Of a stretch of 64,000 bases of DNA, positions 48,320-57,128 are shown piece after piece. Made by a program: the position numbers and the translations under genes. This DNA is from Bin87 sp964502995 (GTDB lineage: Bacteria; Chloroflexota; Dehalococcoidia; Lucifugimonadales; UBA3495). The notes below the pieces were generated by a model. It was not told the DNA's origin and ran no database searches. It saw only the letters and a program-made list of their open reading frames with translations. Position 1 is the first letter of the stretch, and every line of letters begins with the position of its first letter. The stretch covers positions 1-64,000 of the forward strand of contig CAZCZB010000011.1 in the NCBI GenBank assembly GCA_964502995.1. Direction: 5' to 3'.

Positions 48320-49894
48320 ATGACCGCTTTTGACAATGGATTGAACGCGCCCCTGGGCCGGGTGATTATGGTGCAGGGCACCGCGTCGCACGTGGGCAAG
48401 AGCGTGCTGGTATCCGCGCTGTGCCGGATTCTCCGGCAGGACGGGCTGCGCGTGGCGCCCTTCAAGGCGCAGAACATGTCCAACAACTCCTACGTTACGC
48501 CGGACGGCGCGGAGATCGGGCGGGCGCAGGCGGTGCAGGCCGAGGCCGCCGGCGTGGAGGCCCGCGTCGAGATGAATCCGGTGCTGCTGAAACCCGAGGC
48601 CGACAGCCACGCGCAGGTGGTGCTGATGGGCCGACCGTGGATGTCGGCGCGCGCCCGCGATTACTTCGAGATGAAGGCGACGCTATGGGAGTCCGTGGCG
48701 CAGTCGCTGGACATCCTGCGGCGGGAACATGACGTGGTGGTGATCGAAGGCGCGGGCAGCCCCGCCGAGATCAACTTGAAAGCGACCGAGATCGTGAATA
48801 TGCGAGTGGCGCTGCACGCCGACGCTCCGGTGCTGCTGTGCGGCGACATCGACCGGGGCGGCGTGTTCGCGTCGCTGGTGGGCACGCTGCAACTGCTGGA
48901 CGACGCCGAGCGCAACGCGGTCAAGGGTCTGCTGATCAACAAGTTCCGCGGCGACGTGGGCCTGCTCACCGACGGACTGACCTGGCTGGAGGACTACACC
49001 GGCAAGCCCGTGGTCGGCGTGGTGCATCACTACCGGGACATCCACATACCGGAGGAGGACTCGGTGGCGCTGGATATCACGCCGCCGGCATCAACGGCCG
49101 CGGCGGTGCTGGACGTGGCGGTGGTGCAGGTTCCGCACATCTCCAACTTCGACGACTTCGACCCGCTGGCGCGGGAGCCCGGCGTGAACCTGCGCTACGT
49201 GCAGCACGGCGACCGCTTGGGCGATCCCGACCTGGTGATCCTGCCCGGCAGCAAGACGACGATACCCGATCTGCTGTGGATGGAACGGCAGGGTATCTCG
49301 GGCGCGCTGGCGTCGGCGTACCAGCGCGGTTCGTCAATCGTGGGCATCTGCGGCGGCTATCAGATGCTTGGGGAGACTCTGTACGACCCGGACGGCATCG
49401 AGTCGTCCGTCGGGCAGGCCGACGGGCTGGGGTTGCTGCCGATTTCCACCACGTTTGCCGGCAGCAAGGAGACGCACCGGGTTCAGGCGACGGTGCGCGC
49501 CGAAGCCGGGGCCGTTGACGGACTGCTCTCCGGAGCGGCCGGCGAGCCGGTGGTCGGCTACGAGATTCACATGGGACGCACGGTGGGGGAGGGATACATC
49601 CCGACCTTCGACGTGACCGACCGGGCCGATGCGCCGGTGACGGCAACCACCGCGCTGGACGGAGCGATGGACCCGTCGGGTCGCGTGATGGGCACCTACA
49701 TCCACGGGTTGTTCCACAACGCCGGCGTGCGCCGGGCGATGCTCGGCGAACTGGCGCGCCGCAAGGGCGTGTCGCTGCCGGAGGGCGTGGACGTGGCCCG
49801 CGATCGCGAGTATGACCGGCTGGCCGACTGGGTGCGCGGCAGTTTGCGGATGGACCTGGTATACGACATGATCGGGGTGTCGCCGGAGCCATGA
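48320..49894 (+). CDS. cobQ: Cobyric acid synthase
   Basis: CobQ/CbiP amidates adenosylcobyrinic acid a,c-diamide to adenosylcobyric acid, using glutamine and ATP. From ATG 48320 (GGCGGAGG 6 nt upstream) the protein is 524 residues. It has MVQGTASHVGKSVL with the P-loop, 'FKAQNMSNNSYVT', VIEGAGSPAEINL, 'ADAPVLLCGDIDRGGVFASLVGT' split over the middle, the glutaminase Cys in IVGICGGYQMLG and His in GTYIHGLFHN. cobU overlaps its stop by 4 nt. Confidence 0.97.
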   Translation: MTAFDNGLNAPLGRVIMVQGTASHVGKSVLVSALCRILRQDGLRVAPFKAQNMSNNSYVTPDGAEIGRAQAVQAEAAGVEARVEMNPVLLKPEADSHAQVVLMGRPWMSARARDYFEMKATLWESVAQSLDILRREHDVVVIEGAGSPAEINLKATEIVNMRVALHADAPVLLCGDIDRGGVFASLVGTLQLLDDAERNAVKGLLINKFRGDVGLLTDGLTWLEDYTGKPVVGVVHHYRDIHIPEEDSVALDITPPASTAAAVLDVAVVQVPHISNFDDFDPLAREPGVNLRYVQHGDRLGDPDLVILPGSKTTIPDLLWMERQGISGALASAYQRGSSIVGICGGYQMLGETLYDPDGIESSVGQADGLGLLPISTTFAGSKETHRVQATVRAEAGAVDGLLSGAAGEPVVGYEIHMGRTVGEGYIPTFDVTDRADAPVTATTALDGAMDPSGRVMGTYIHGLFHNAGVRRAMLGELARRKGVSLPEGVDVARDREYDRLADWVRGSLRMDLVYDMIGVSPEP

Positions 49895-50445
49895 GCGGGA
49901 TTCACCTGGCGCTGGGCGGCATACGGTCCGGCAAGAGCGCCCACGCCGAGTCGCTGACGGCGGAAATCGCGGGCGGGCGGCCCGTGTACTACGTTGCCAC
50001 CGGCACCGTTTCGGACGACGAGATGGCCGAGCGTATCCGGCGGCACCGGGAGCGTCGCCCGTCGGATTGGGCGACGGTGGAGGCTCCGCTGAATCCGGTG
50101 GGCGGGCTGCGCGACGCGGGAATTGAGGCTGACGATTCGCCGGTTATTCTGCTGGACTCGCTGGACGGGTGGGTGTCGAACCTGCTGATCGAGCACGAGG
50201 GCACGGCGGCCGCGGAGTTGGAGGCGCGGACGGTGGGAGCAGTACGCCGACTCGCGTCGTTCGTGCGCGAGATTGATGCCGACGTGGTGATCGTGAGCAG
50301 CGAGGTGGGACAATCCCTGGTGGCCACGTCGTCGCTGGGCCGGCAGTTTCAGGATCTGCTGGGCACGGTGAACCAGGCGGTCGCGGCGGAGGCGGACACG
50401 GTGACGCTGGTGGTGGCGGGGATACCGGTGCGGATCAAGCCGTAG
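49891..50445 (+). CDS. cobU: Adenosylcobinamide kinase / adenosylcobinamide-phosphate guanylyltransferase
   Basis: CobU phosphorylates adenosylcobinamide and transfers GMP onto it. The 184-residue protein opens HLALGGIRSGKSAHAESL (P-loop GIRSGKS), then VYYVATGTVSDDEMAERIRRHRERRP with the guanylylated-His region, VILLDSLDGWVSNLL and IVSSEVGQSLV, all diagnostic. It overlaps cobQ by ATGA. Confidence 0.95.
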   Translation: MSGIHLALGGIRSGKSAHAESLTAEIAGGRPVYYVATGTVSDDEMAERIRRHRERRPSDWATVEAPLNPVGGLRDAGIEADDSPVILLDSLDGWVSNLLIEHEGTAAAELEARTVGAVRRLASFVREIDADVVIVSSEVGQSLVATSSLGRQFQDLLGTVNQAVAAEADTVTLVVAGIPVRIKP

Positions 50446-50696
50446 AGTTGGGTTGGGATTTTCTTTCATGGATGAACGGGATGAACTGGATGTAGAGGAT
50501 TTATTTTGGAGTTGGTGTGGTGCGGTATGGTGAGAGTTTTTTGGGATCATGCTTTTGGGATTCGGGAGTTTTGGGATTGCGCCCCACGGTGCGATCAGGG
50601 CAGCCACAAGAGTTGCCCCTACCGGGCCGCGGTGGGGTTTGGAACGTGAATGGTTGGGGCAGGCGGGATTGCCCGCGGCTGTGCTAATCTGGCGGC
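50446..50696. other. Non-coding gap with a CATGGATGAACGGGATG repeat
   Basis: No ORF is supported. The gap is T- and G-rich and holds CATGGATGAACGGGATG at 50468-50484, a motif that also occurs at 41584-41599 and in altered form at 53536-53555. Confidence 0.5.
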
Positions 50697-51608
50697 ATGG
50701 CTGACGAGTTGATTGGAACGGCGACGGCGTTGGCGCCCGGCACCTGCGGGGAACTGGTGCAGGGGATGACCGGCGGCGATTCGTTCCTGGTTACCTGTCC
50801 CATCAACCAGTTTTCGAGGGTTACGGTGGCCTTGCGCGGCGGCGGGGTTGGCGTTGCTCAGGCGAGCGTGACCGGTGTTGCGCACTTGCCCAAAACTGAG
50901 CGGGCGCTGCTGGCTGCCTTGGGCGAACTCGCGGGACAGTTGCATGTTGACGGGCTGACCGCCGAGGTGTCGGTGAGCAATCCGATACCGGCCGGCAAGG
51001 GCATGGGGAGCAGCAGCGCAGACGTGTCGGCGGCCCTGGGCGCCCTGGGCATGGCCGCCGGTCGGCCGTTCCCGCCGGAGACCATAGCGCGCATCGCGTT
51101 GTCGGTGGAACCCACGGACGGCGTGATGTTCCCCGGCATCGCGCTGTTCGACCACCGCTGCGGACGAATCGCCGAATCGTTGGGGCCGCCGCCGCCGATG
51201 GAGGTGATCGTGATCGACACCGGCGGCGTCGTGGACACCCTGGAGTTCAACCGCACCGACCGCACCGCCGCATGGCGGGAGATAGCCGAGCGAACCGACG
51301 AGGCGCTGGAGTTGGTGCGGCAGGGCGTCGTCCGCTGCGACCCTGCGCTGGTTGGACGCGGGGCGACCATCAGCGCGCTGGCCGGCCATCCGCCGGAGAT
51401 CGATGAGTGGGTGCAAAGGGCGGCGGCGTTCGCCCGCGAGGAGGGCTGCGCTGGCATCAATGCGGCCCACAGCGGCACGGTGGTAGGCATCCTGCAGGAC
51501 GCGCGGGAACGGCGCAGCAAGCCGGTGTACCGTCGGGCGATGGAGGCATTTGCCGACGCGGAAAGCGTGCAGCACTTCAGGGTGATCGGCGGGGGCGTGC
51601 GCGTGTGA
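50697..51608 (+). CDS. GHMP kinase, PduX-like (L-threonine kinase)
   Basis: The 303-residue protein is a GHMP-family kinase: ALAPGTCGELVQGMTGGD is the PduX-type N-terminal motif, PIPAGKGMGSSSADVSAALG holds the GHMP phosphate loop, and 'GINAAHSGTVVGIL' resembles motif 3. PduX phosphorylates L-threonine for the aminopropanol arm of cobalamin. Here it is near cobQ and cobU, about 250 bp after them, which fits that role. No other pdu genes are seen. Confidence 0.88.
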   Translation: MADELIGTATALAPGTCGELVQGMTGGDSFLVTCPINQFSRVTVALRGGGVGVAQASVTGVAHLPKTERALLAALGELAGQLHVDGLTAEVSVSNPIPAGKGMGSSSADVSAALGALGMAAGRPFPPETIARIALSVEPTDGVMFPGIALFDHRCGRIAESLGPPPPMEVIVIDTGGVVDTLEFNRTDRTAAWREIAERTDEALELVRQGVVRCDPALVGRGATISALAGHPPEIDEWVQRAAAFAREEGCAGINAAHSGTVVGILQDARERRSKPVYRRAMEAFADAESVQHFRVIGGGVRV

Positions 51609-52716
51609 TGGCTCGCCGTGTTTGCGAACGGCGACGTGTGGATGTGGTTGTCCTCCGCGATTGCGAACGGCGATCTTTGTGCCCTTCCAGCAGGTAATGG
51701 CCTCCCGGAGTTTTGCAATGCGTACCAGGTGGAACACCACAAAATGGACACCGGCGCGCCCGGTGGCCTTCGAACTTTCCGCTTTCACTCTTTGCCGTGT
51801 CTCGGACGTTCGCCCGCGATGGAATTGACGAGGCGTGATTCCCAGCCTGTTCCCGGTCGCAAAAAATGAATTGGCCGGCGTAGCCTGCATACGGTCCGAA
51901 ATAATCTTGCGCCCACTCTACTATCATCGAGTCGGAAGGCGGCTTATCGTAGCCAAACCAGCGTTCGTTCACTATCTTCCTGATATGCGTGTCCACGGGG
52001 AACGCTTCCAACTTGCCTAGCGACATAAGAGCAATACAATCGGCAATTTTGTCACCGATTCCGTCGTACTGCTTCAACCGTGTCTTAGCATTCTGGTAAT
52101 GCATCAGGTTGAAATTCGCGAAATTAGTCCTACTATCAGCGACCCGTTTTGCGATTAAGGCGACGCGCGGAGCTCTGAACCCCAACTTCAACTCGCGCAG
52201 ACGCCGTTCAGTCGCTTCTGCCAACTGTTCAGGCGACGGGAATGTGGGGCGTATTTCCCCGGCCAACAACACGGGTTCTCCAAACTCTTCGGAGATTGCT
52301 TCAACGCATCTGCTGATTCCCTTTATGCTATTGTTCGCAGAGCAGATGTATGAAACGATACATTCCCAATGAGCCTGTCGTAGCACCCGCATCCCATGGT
52401 ACTGGTGTACCAAATCCGACATTACTGGATCCCGACTGCTGATGTCGGAATAGATTTTCGTGACATCGTCATCTTCGCGGAAGTAACGCCGCAGTATTTT
52501 GTCGTCAATGCTGGTTGCTGGTCGTTCTCCGTTGCGCCCGCCGATACGATAAAAAACAGCACCATCAACTCCGTCCGGTTGACCGATGTGTACCAGGTTT
52601 TCGCCGAGGACGCCGGAGAACCAGCCGTCGCCCAATGGTTGCCAGCGAAATGCCTGGCCCATGGTTAGGCTGAGTTCCAGGTTGAAAGGCTGCTTAATTT
52701 CCAGTTGCCGCGTCAT
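51577..52716 (-). CDS. ogg: 8-oxoguanine DNA glycosylase (Ogg1-like) with zinc-finger-like tail
   Basis: The protein removes 8-oxoguanine and nicks DNA as a lyase. The first ~285 residues match bacterial Ogg: the N-terminal domain with QPFNLELSLTMGQAFRWQ, the HhH segment 'YDGIGDKIADCIALMSLGK' with catalytic Lys in GDKIADC, and 'AFPVDTHIRKIV' with the Asp. The last ~95 residues add a CPFCGVPPGTHCKTPGG-type Cx2C...C cluster and an Arg/Ser/Thr-rich end overlapping the pduX-like gene by 32 nt. Composition is more AT-rich than its neighbours. It overlaps the DUF1461 gene start region by 23 nt. Confidence 0.85.
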   Translation of the reverse strand: MTRQLEIKQPFNLELSLTMGQAFRWQPLGDGWFSGVLGENLVHIGQPDGVDGAVFYRIGGRNGERPATSIDDKILRRYFREDDDVTKIYSDISSRDPVMSDLVHQYHGMRVLRQAHWECIVSYICSANNSIKGISRCVEAISEEFGEPVLLAGEIRPTFPSPEQLAEATERRLRELKLGFRAPRVALIAKRVADSRTNFANFNLMHYQNAKTRLKQYDGIGDKIADCIALMSLGKLEAFPVDTHIRKIVNERWFGYDKPPSDSMIVEWAQDYFGPYAGYAGQFIFCDREQAGNHASSIPSRANVRDTAKSESGKFEGHRARRCPFCGVPPGTHCKTPGGHYLLEGHKDRRSQSRRTTTSTRRRSQTRRAITRARPRRSP

Positions 52717-53461
52717 TTTGCGCTCCGGGATGACGGCTCGATTGCCAACGCAGGTAGAATAGCACGGCTATACCGACGCACAGGAGCAACACAGCGCCGA
52801 GTATCGATGTGAGCGCTACGCGCATGGTGGCGTCGAACCAGAAGCCGGCTGGGAACAGTATCAGCAGGTAGTCGGTGCGGGGGTTGAGTATCCACAGGTC
52901 GTTGGCGAAACTGAGTTGGTGGAAGAGCAGGAACAACTGCTCGAAGGACGCCAGCGACGCCAGACCCACGCCGACCACGCCCACCAGCGTGACACCGCCG
53001 CCCCAGACGGCAAGGCGAGCGGCCGTGCCGATGTACTCGCGTCGCTGCGCGATGAATCCGGCGGCCAGCGTGGCCATGATCCACACGCCGGAACCGAGGG
53101 CGACCCAGTAGGTGCCGCGCACCAGACGCTTGACGTCGTACATGTGGGCGACTTCGCGCTGGTTGAATATGTCCTGCTCGATGCCGTAGATGGGGGCGCG
53201 GACCGCCAGCGGCTCGGCGCCGGTGTTGAAGTAGCGGCGGAGTTCGGCTCCGATGGCGATCAGGTCGGCGTCGGTGATGCCGGAGCGGGTCGCGGTGTCG
53301 TACCGCTGGAAACCGTTGCGATACAGGCCGGCGTCGTTCACGGCCCAGGCCACCGAGCCGGCGACGAGGAACAGCAGGCAGGCGGGCACGGCCAGGATGA
53401 CTGCGATCCTGTGCTTGATGGCGGCGTATTTTGCGATGGTGGCGCGGTTGATCATGTTCAC
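52694..53461 (-). CDS. DUF1461 integral membrane protein
   Basis: The 255-residue protein has about five hydrophobic helices (residues 19-42, 118-140, 146-175, 205-225, 228-245) and the family's features: a membrane helix then an external segment with 'LRRYFN' and 'YDVKRLV', and later LFLLFHQLSFANDLWILNP, the most conserved block. DUF1461/TIGR01906 proteins are uncharacterised. Its stop lies 23 nt inside the ogg start, so they may be co-translated. Confidence 0.82.
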   Translation of the reverse strand: MNMINRATIAKYAAIKHRIAVILAVPACLLFLVAGSVAWAVNDAGLYRNGFQRYDTATRSGITDADLIAIGAELRRYFNTGAEPLAVRAPIYGIEQDIFNQREVAHMYDVKRLVRGTYWVALGSGVWIMATLAAGFIAQRREYIGTAARLAVWGGGVTLVGVVGVGLASLASFEQLFLLFHQLSFANDLWILNPRTDYLLILFPAGFWFDATMRVALTSILGAVLLLCVGIAVLFYLRWQSSRHPGAQNDAATGN

Positions 53462-53611
53462 GGGACAATGGCGTCTTGCACCGGGGATGGAGACGGGGTT
53501 TGAATTGGCGGCAGCGAGGGGTGAAATTCACCGGGATTAACAGGATGAACGGGATGGACAGGATATTTTGATTCGAGGGATTTGGAGATGACCGGTTTTC
53601 TGGAACTCCCA

Positions 53612-53650
53612 GGCGCCCATGCGGCGGGCGTAAATCGCCGCATGGGCGCC
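53612..53650. repeat. Perfect 15-bp stem hairpin upstream of mazG
   Basis: GGCGCCCATGCGGCG (53612-53626) pairs perfectly with CGCCGCATGGGCGCC (53636-53650) around GGCGTAAAT. It lies in the roughly 285-bp gap between the divergent DUF1461 and mazG genes. No other copy was noticed. Confidence 0.75.
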
Positions 53651-53746
53651 ATCGGGCCGCCGGCGTTGGTATTTGACGGCGCGATCACCCCGGCGGGTTG
53701 CTGGGAATCCTGAGTGGGTGGCTCTCTATGGTATATTGCCTGCGCC

Positions 53747-54559
53747 ATGAGTACCAACCACGTTTCACCCATTCCCGACGAGCGAATCGGCGAGTTCCAG
53801 TCCCTCATCGACATTGTGGCGCGGCTGCGCGCGCCGGGCGGCTGCCCGTGGGACGCCGAGCAGACCCACGAGTCGCTGAAGCGCAATTTGCTTGAGGAGT
53901 GCTACGAAACGCTGGAGGCCATCGATTCCGGCTCACCGTCGGAACTCGCCGATGAGCTGGGCGACATACTGGTGCAGGTGGCCTTTCACGCCGACATCGC
54001 CCGCGCCGCTGGCGAGTTCGATATCGCGGACGTGCTCACGGCCATCAACCGCAAGCTGATCCGGAGGCATCCGCACGTTTTCGCTGATGGCAGCGCCTCC
54101 GACGCGCGACAGGTTGAACGCAACTGGGAGCAGTTGAAGGCCGAGGAACGACGGCAGGCCGGCAAACCGGAACCGTCGCCGATGGACAGCGTGCCGGCGG
54201 CGTTGCCCGCGCTGTCGGCGGCCCAGCTGATCCAGGACCGGGCGGCGCGGTTTGGTTTCGACTGGGATGATGTTGGCGGCGTGCTGGACAAACTTGCGGA
54301 GGAAATCGCGGAGTTTCGCAACGCCGGCACCGATGCGGAACGGCTGGACGAGTTCGGCGACGTGCTGTTCGCGCTGGTGAACGTGGCTCGGTGGTCCGAC
54401 ATCCAGGCCGAGGATGCGCTGCGACAGGCGAACCTCAAATTCCGCAACCGTTACAGGGCGATGGAACGGCTGGCGTCGGAACGCGGGGACGATTTCGGCA
54501 AGTTGCCGCTGGACGAGAAGGAAGCGCTGTGGCAGGAAGCGAAGCGCATTGACGGGTAG
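53747..54559 (+). CDS. mazG: Nucleoside triphosphate pyrophosphohydrolase MazG
   Basis: MazG hydrolyses NTPs/dNTPs to NMP + PPi and lowers ppGpp and mutagenic nucleotides. From ATG 53747 the protein is 270 residues with the diagnostic GGCPWDAEQTHESLKRNLLEE-CYE (EExxE metal site), LADELGDILVQVAFH, then a second MazG-like domain 'LAEEIAEFRNAGTDAERLDEFGDVLFALVNVARW'. Both metal sites are intact. A GTG start further up (53714) is less likely. Confidence 0.94.
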   Translation: MSTNHVSPIPDERIGEFQSLIDIVARLRAPGGCPWDAEQTHESLKRNLLEECYETLEAIDSGSPSELADELGDILVQVAFHADIARAAGEFDIADVLTAINRKLIRRHPHVFADGSASDARQVERNWEQLKAEERRQAGKPEPSPMDSVPAALPALSAAQLIQDRAARFGFDWDDVGGVLDKLAEEIAEFRNAGTDAERLDEFGDVLFALVNVARWSDIQAEDALRQANLKFRNRYRAMERLASERGDDFGKLPLDEKEALWQEAKRIDG

Positions 54560-54588
54560 GGCCAGGTTTCAGACCCGCCCCTGCGGTT
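54558..54588. repeat. Degenerate intergenic palindrome (family A)
   Basis: GTAGGGCCAGGTTTCAGACC and CGCCCCTGCGG form an imperfect copy of the family A palindrome, starting at the stop codon of mazG. It lies between convergent mazG and sppA. Confidence 0.65.
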
Positions 54589-54608
54589 GACGGCGTTGCG
54601 GCGTTGCC

Positions 54609-55439
54609 TTACAGGTCGTTGGCAATGACGTTTCCGAGCATGCCGGGTTCGAGGAAGTAGATTCCGCCGGCCATCAGGCTGGCGTAGTTTTCCAGGGCGG
54701 AAAGGTAGGTGTTGCCAGCGCGGCCGGGTAGTCCGAAACGGGCCATGAACGAACGCTTGGGGCGGAACTGTTTGATCCTCCGGCGGGCTCCGCTGAGACG
54801 CATGGCCTCGTTGATGGCGTCGTCGATGCCGCCCTGCCGGTCGATGAGTCCCAACTCCTGGGCCTGGCGGGCGGTGTACACCTCGCCGGTGGCAAGTTCG
54901 CGCACCTGCTCGTCGGTCATCTTTCGGCTGTCGGAAACGACGGACACGAACAGGTCGTACATCTGGCCGATGAGGTTCTGGAACTTGTCGGCCTCCTCGT
55001 CGGTGGGCATCCGCCAGAAGCCGGACATGTCCTTGAGGCGCCCGCCCTTGAACACCGAGAACTCCACGCCCAATTTGCCGAAGAGTTGCTGGAAGATCGG
55101 GCGCAGGTAGATAACGCCGATGGATCCCACCAATGCAGCGCGAGAGGCCATGACGGTGCCGGCTCCACAGGCGATGTAATACCCGCCGGACGCTCCGAGG
55201 CCCCGGATGTAGGCGACCACGGGCTTGCGGCGGGCAACGCGGCGGACGTTTTCGTACAGGATGTCGCTGGCCGTGGCCGAACCGCCGGGGGAGTCGATGT
55301 CCAGCACCAGGGCGCCGATCTTGCGGTTGTTCTCGACGCTCTCCAGCAGCCTGGAGTATTCGGGTTCCTTGATGGCGGCGCCGATAACGCCGTGCATCTC
55401 AATGACGGCAATGCCGGGCTTACGCTTGAAAAAGAGCAT
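54609..55439 (-). CDS. sppA: Signal peptide peptidase SppA (S49 family)
   Basis: SppA-like proteases degrade cleaved signal peptides. From ATG 55439 the protein is 276 residues; a longer frame to 55520 lacks family character. It begins FFKRKPGIAVIEMHGVIG, then 'LVLDIDSPGGSATASD' (family block), VAYIRGLGASGGYYIACGAG with the likely nucleophile Ser, and 'VYTARQAQELGLIDRQGG'. The catalytic Lys is probably in SRKMTDEQ near residue 185. No N-terminal membrane helix is seen, which suggests a soluble or peripheral form. Confidence 0.88.
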   Translation of the reverse strand: MLFFKRKPGIAVIEMHGVIGAAIKEPEYSRLLESVENNRKIGALVLDIDSPGGSATASDILYENVRRVARRKPVVAYIRGLGASGGYYIACGAGTVMASRAALVGSIGVIYLRPIFQQLFGKLGVEFSVFKGGRLKDMSGFWRMPTDEEADKFQNLIGQMYDLFVSVVSDSRKMTDEQVRELATGEVYTARQAQELGLIDRQGGIDDAINEAMRLSGARRRIKQFRPKRSFMARFGLPGRAGNTYLSALENYASLMAGGIYFLEPGMLGNVIANDL

Positions 55440-55553
55440 GGTGTGGGTAAATCCGTCAGGTGGTGTTAAGATTATACACGGCTGTATCGCGCCAACGTCG
55501 GGCGAGCGCGCTTGCACCACCCACTCTGGCGACGAGCCTTACGGGAAATCATC

Positions 55554-56561
55554 ATGGCTTTGACCAAAGCAAGGTTCGAGAACTTCACCGCCTTCAAGGA
55601 TTTGGAGGTGGAGTTCTCGCCCGGCATCAACGCGCTCATCGGGGAGAACGGCACGGGGAAAACGCACCTTATGAAGGCTTGCTATGTTTTTTGTGACTTG
55701 GGCCAAACGGATCGGAGTTTTGCTCGCAAGTCAGTCGAGGTGTTTCTTCCTTCGGGACGTACGAGCGGACGATTAATCCAGCGCGGCTACGAGCAATATG
55801 GCGGAGCTGTCGAAGTGCATATAGGCGAATGGTATGCACGCTGCGATTTCGACGGATTAAGCTCGAGGTCGATTACCTCAATGGCCGGCCCACCAACGCC
55901 TTCGGTAAACGGCGCGTTCATCCCAGCGAAGGATTTGTTAGCCAACGCCCCTGGTTTCCTCTCTTTGTGCGCGGCTCGAGAAGTCCATTTCGAACAGGTG
56001 TATCCAGATATCCTCCTCAAGGCATATCTACCGGCTCTCCGTAATCCTGTTGATGAAATTTACCAACGAATGCTCGATAACTTGGAGAAGGTCATCGGCG
56101 GTAAGGTCACGGTGAAAGGCGAGGAGTTCTTCCTGACAAACGAGCTGGGCGACCTGGAGTTCACACTACTCGCTGAGGGTTGGCGCAAGCTTGGGCTGCT
56201 GTGGCTGCTGATTCGCAATGGCACCTTGCAGAAAGGCTCGGTTCTATTCTGGGACGAGCCTGAAACCAACCTGAACCCCAAGATGTTCAAGATCGTGATG
56301 AACGTCCTGCTGGAGTTGCAGCGGGCCGGCGTGCAGGTGTTCTTCGCCACCCACGACTACGTGATGCTCAAGGAACTTGACCTGCAGATGACCGAAGAGG
56401 ACCAGGTGGCGTTCCATTCTCTCTATCGGGACGAGACCGGCGAAATCGCCTGCAAAACCACCGACCGCTACCTCAATATCCATCCCAACGCGATTGATGA
56501 GGCGTTCGACGACATATACGACCGTCAAATCAGGCGTAGCTTGGGAGGTCTCATAGAATGA
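55554..56561 (+). CDS. ABC/AAA-type ATPase of a two-gene nuclease module
   Basis: The 335-residue protein is an OLD/RecF/SMC-like ABC ATPase. Start: MALTKARFENFTAFKDLEVEF; P-loop GENGTGKTH (residues ~36-44); an ABC-signature-like LAEGWRKL near residue 210; Walker B VLFWDEPETNLNPK; and switch His in FFATHDYV. No nuclease domain is fused. The next gene, overlapping by ATGA, encodes a PD-(D/E)XK-like protein. Composition is visibly lower in GC than the neighbours. The pair is likely a defence module; other options are a DNA repair accessory. Confidence 0.85.
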   Translation: MALTKARFENFTAFKDLEVEFSPGINALIGENGTGKTHLMKACYVFCDLGQTDRSFARKSVEVFLPSGRTSGRLIQRGYEQYGGAVEVHIGEWYARCDFDGLSSRSITSMAGPPTPSVNGAFIPAKDLLANAPGFLSLCAAREVHFEQVYPDILLKAYLPALRNPVDEIYQRMLDNLEKVIGGKVTVKGEEFFLTNELGDLEFTLLAEGWRKLGLLWLLIRNGTLQKGSVLFWDEPETNLNPKMFKIVMNVLLELQRAGVQVFFATHDYVMLKELDLQMTEEDQVAFHSLYRDETGEIACKTTDRYLNIHPNAIDEAFDDIYDRQIRRSLGGLIE

Positions 56562-57061
56562 CGGTTTTTACAGAGGGTCATCTGCAAATCGCCATCGATG
56601 ACGCAATAAACGTCCGCAAGTTTGACGATAACAACCACGGGTTGAGCCACTGCATGAAGGCGGTAGATTTCATCATCGAATTGCCCGATCGCTATTTATT
56701 CATTGAATTCAAGGATCCGGATGCTCCACATATCCCGGTGCGAGACCGCACCGAATTTGTAGAAAGCCTATCGGAAGGCCGACGTGATGAGGATTTCAAG
56801 TACAAGTACCGCGATTCTTTTCTATACGAATGGGCTTCGGGGCGAGCGGACAAACCCATCTATTATCTGGTTCTAATTGCCCAGAGCGATTTGAGTCTGG
56901 GCGACATGACGCGCCGATCAACAGCTTTGGAGCATATCCTGCCGCAACGGGTCCCAAACTCGGTTGCCTGGACTCGGCCAATTGTCGATGGCTGTGGAGT
57001 GTTCAACATCGATTCGTGGAACAGGTATTTCCCCGACTACCCAATAACTCGACTCTCCTAA
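56558..57061 (+). CDS. PD-(D/E)XK-like nuclease partner
   Basis: The 167-residue protein has a motif like the PD-(D/E)XK endonuclease core: MKAVDFIIELPDRYLFIEFKDPDAP, where Asp-(~14 residues)-Glu-Phe-Lys fits D...ExK. Later KYKYRDSFLYEWAS may form the C-terminal helix. No other domain is recognised. It is translationally coupled to the ATPase by the ATGA overlap. The biochemical role (DNA or RNA cleavage) is inferred only. Confidence 0.7.
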   Translation: MTVFTEGHLQIAIDDAINVRKFDDNNHGLSHCMKAVDFIIELPDRYLFIEFKDPDAPHIPVRDRTEFVESLSEGRRDEDFKYKYRDSFLYEWASGRADKPIYYLVLIAQSDLSLGDMTRRSTALEHILPQRVPNSVAWTRPIVDGCGVFNIDSWNRYFPDYPITRLS

Positions 57062-57128
57062 CTCCGGTTGCCGCCGGATTATCGCTGCGTTATTCTGACT
57101 CCATTCAGCCCACCGAAGGAGAACTGCC

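Noticed and set aside
51618..51869. 83-codon forward ORF after the pduX-like gene
   Set aside because: It is antisense to the ogg tail and has low-complexity content without a ribosome-binding site.
55554..57061. Module named as Gabija, Septu or PARIS
   Set aside because: No TOPRIM, UvrD-like helicase or HNH motif is present in either protein; only the ATPase type is similar.
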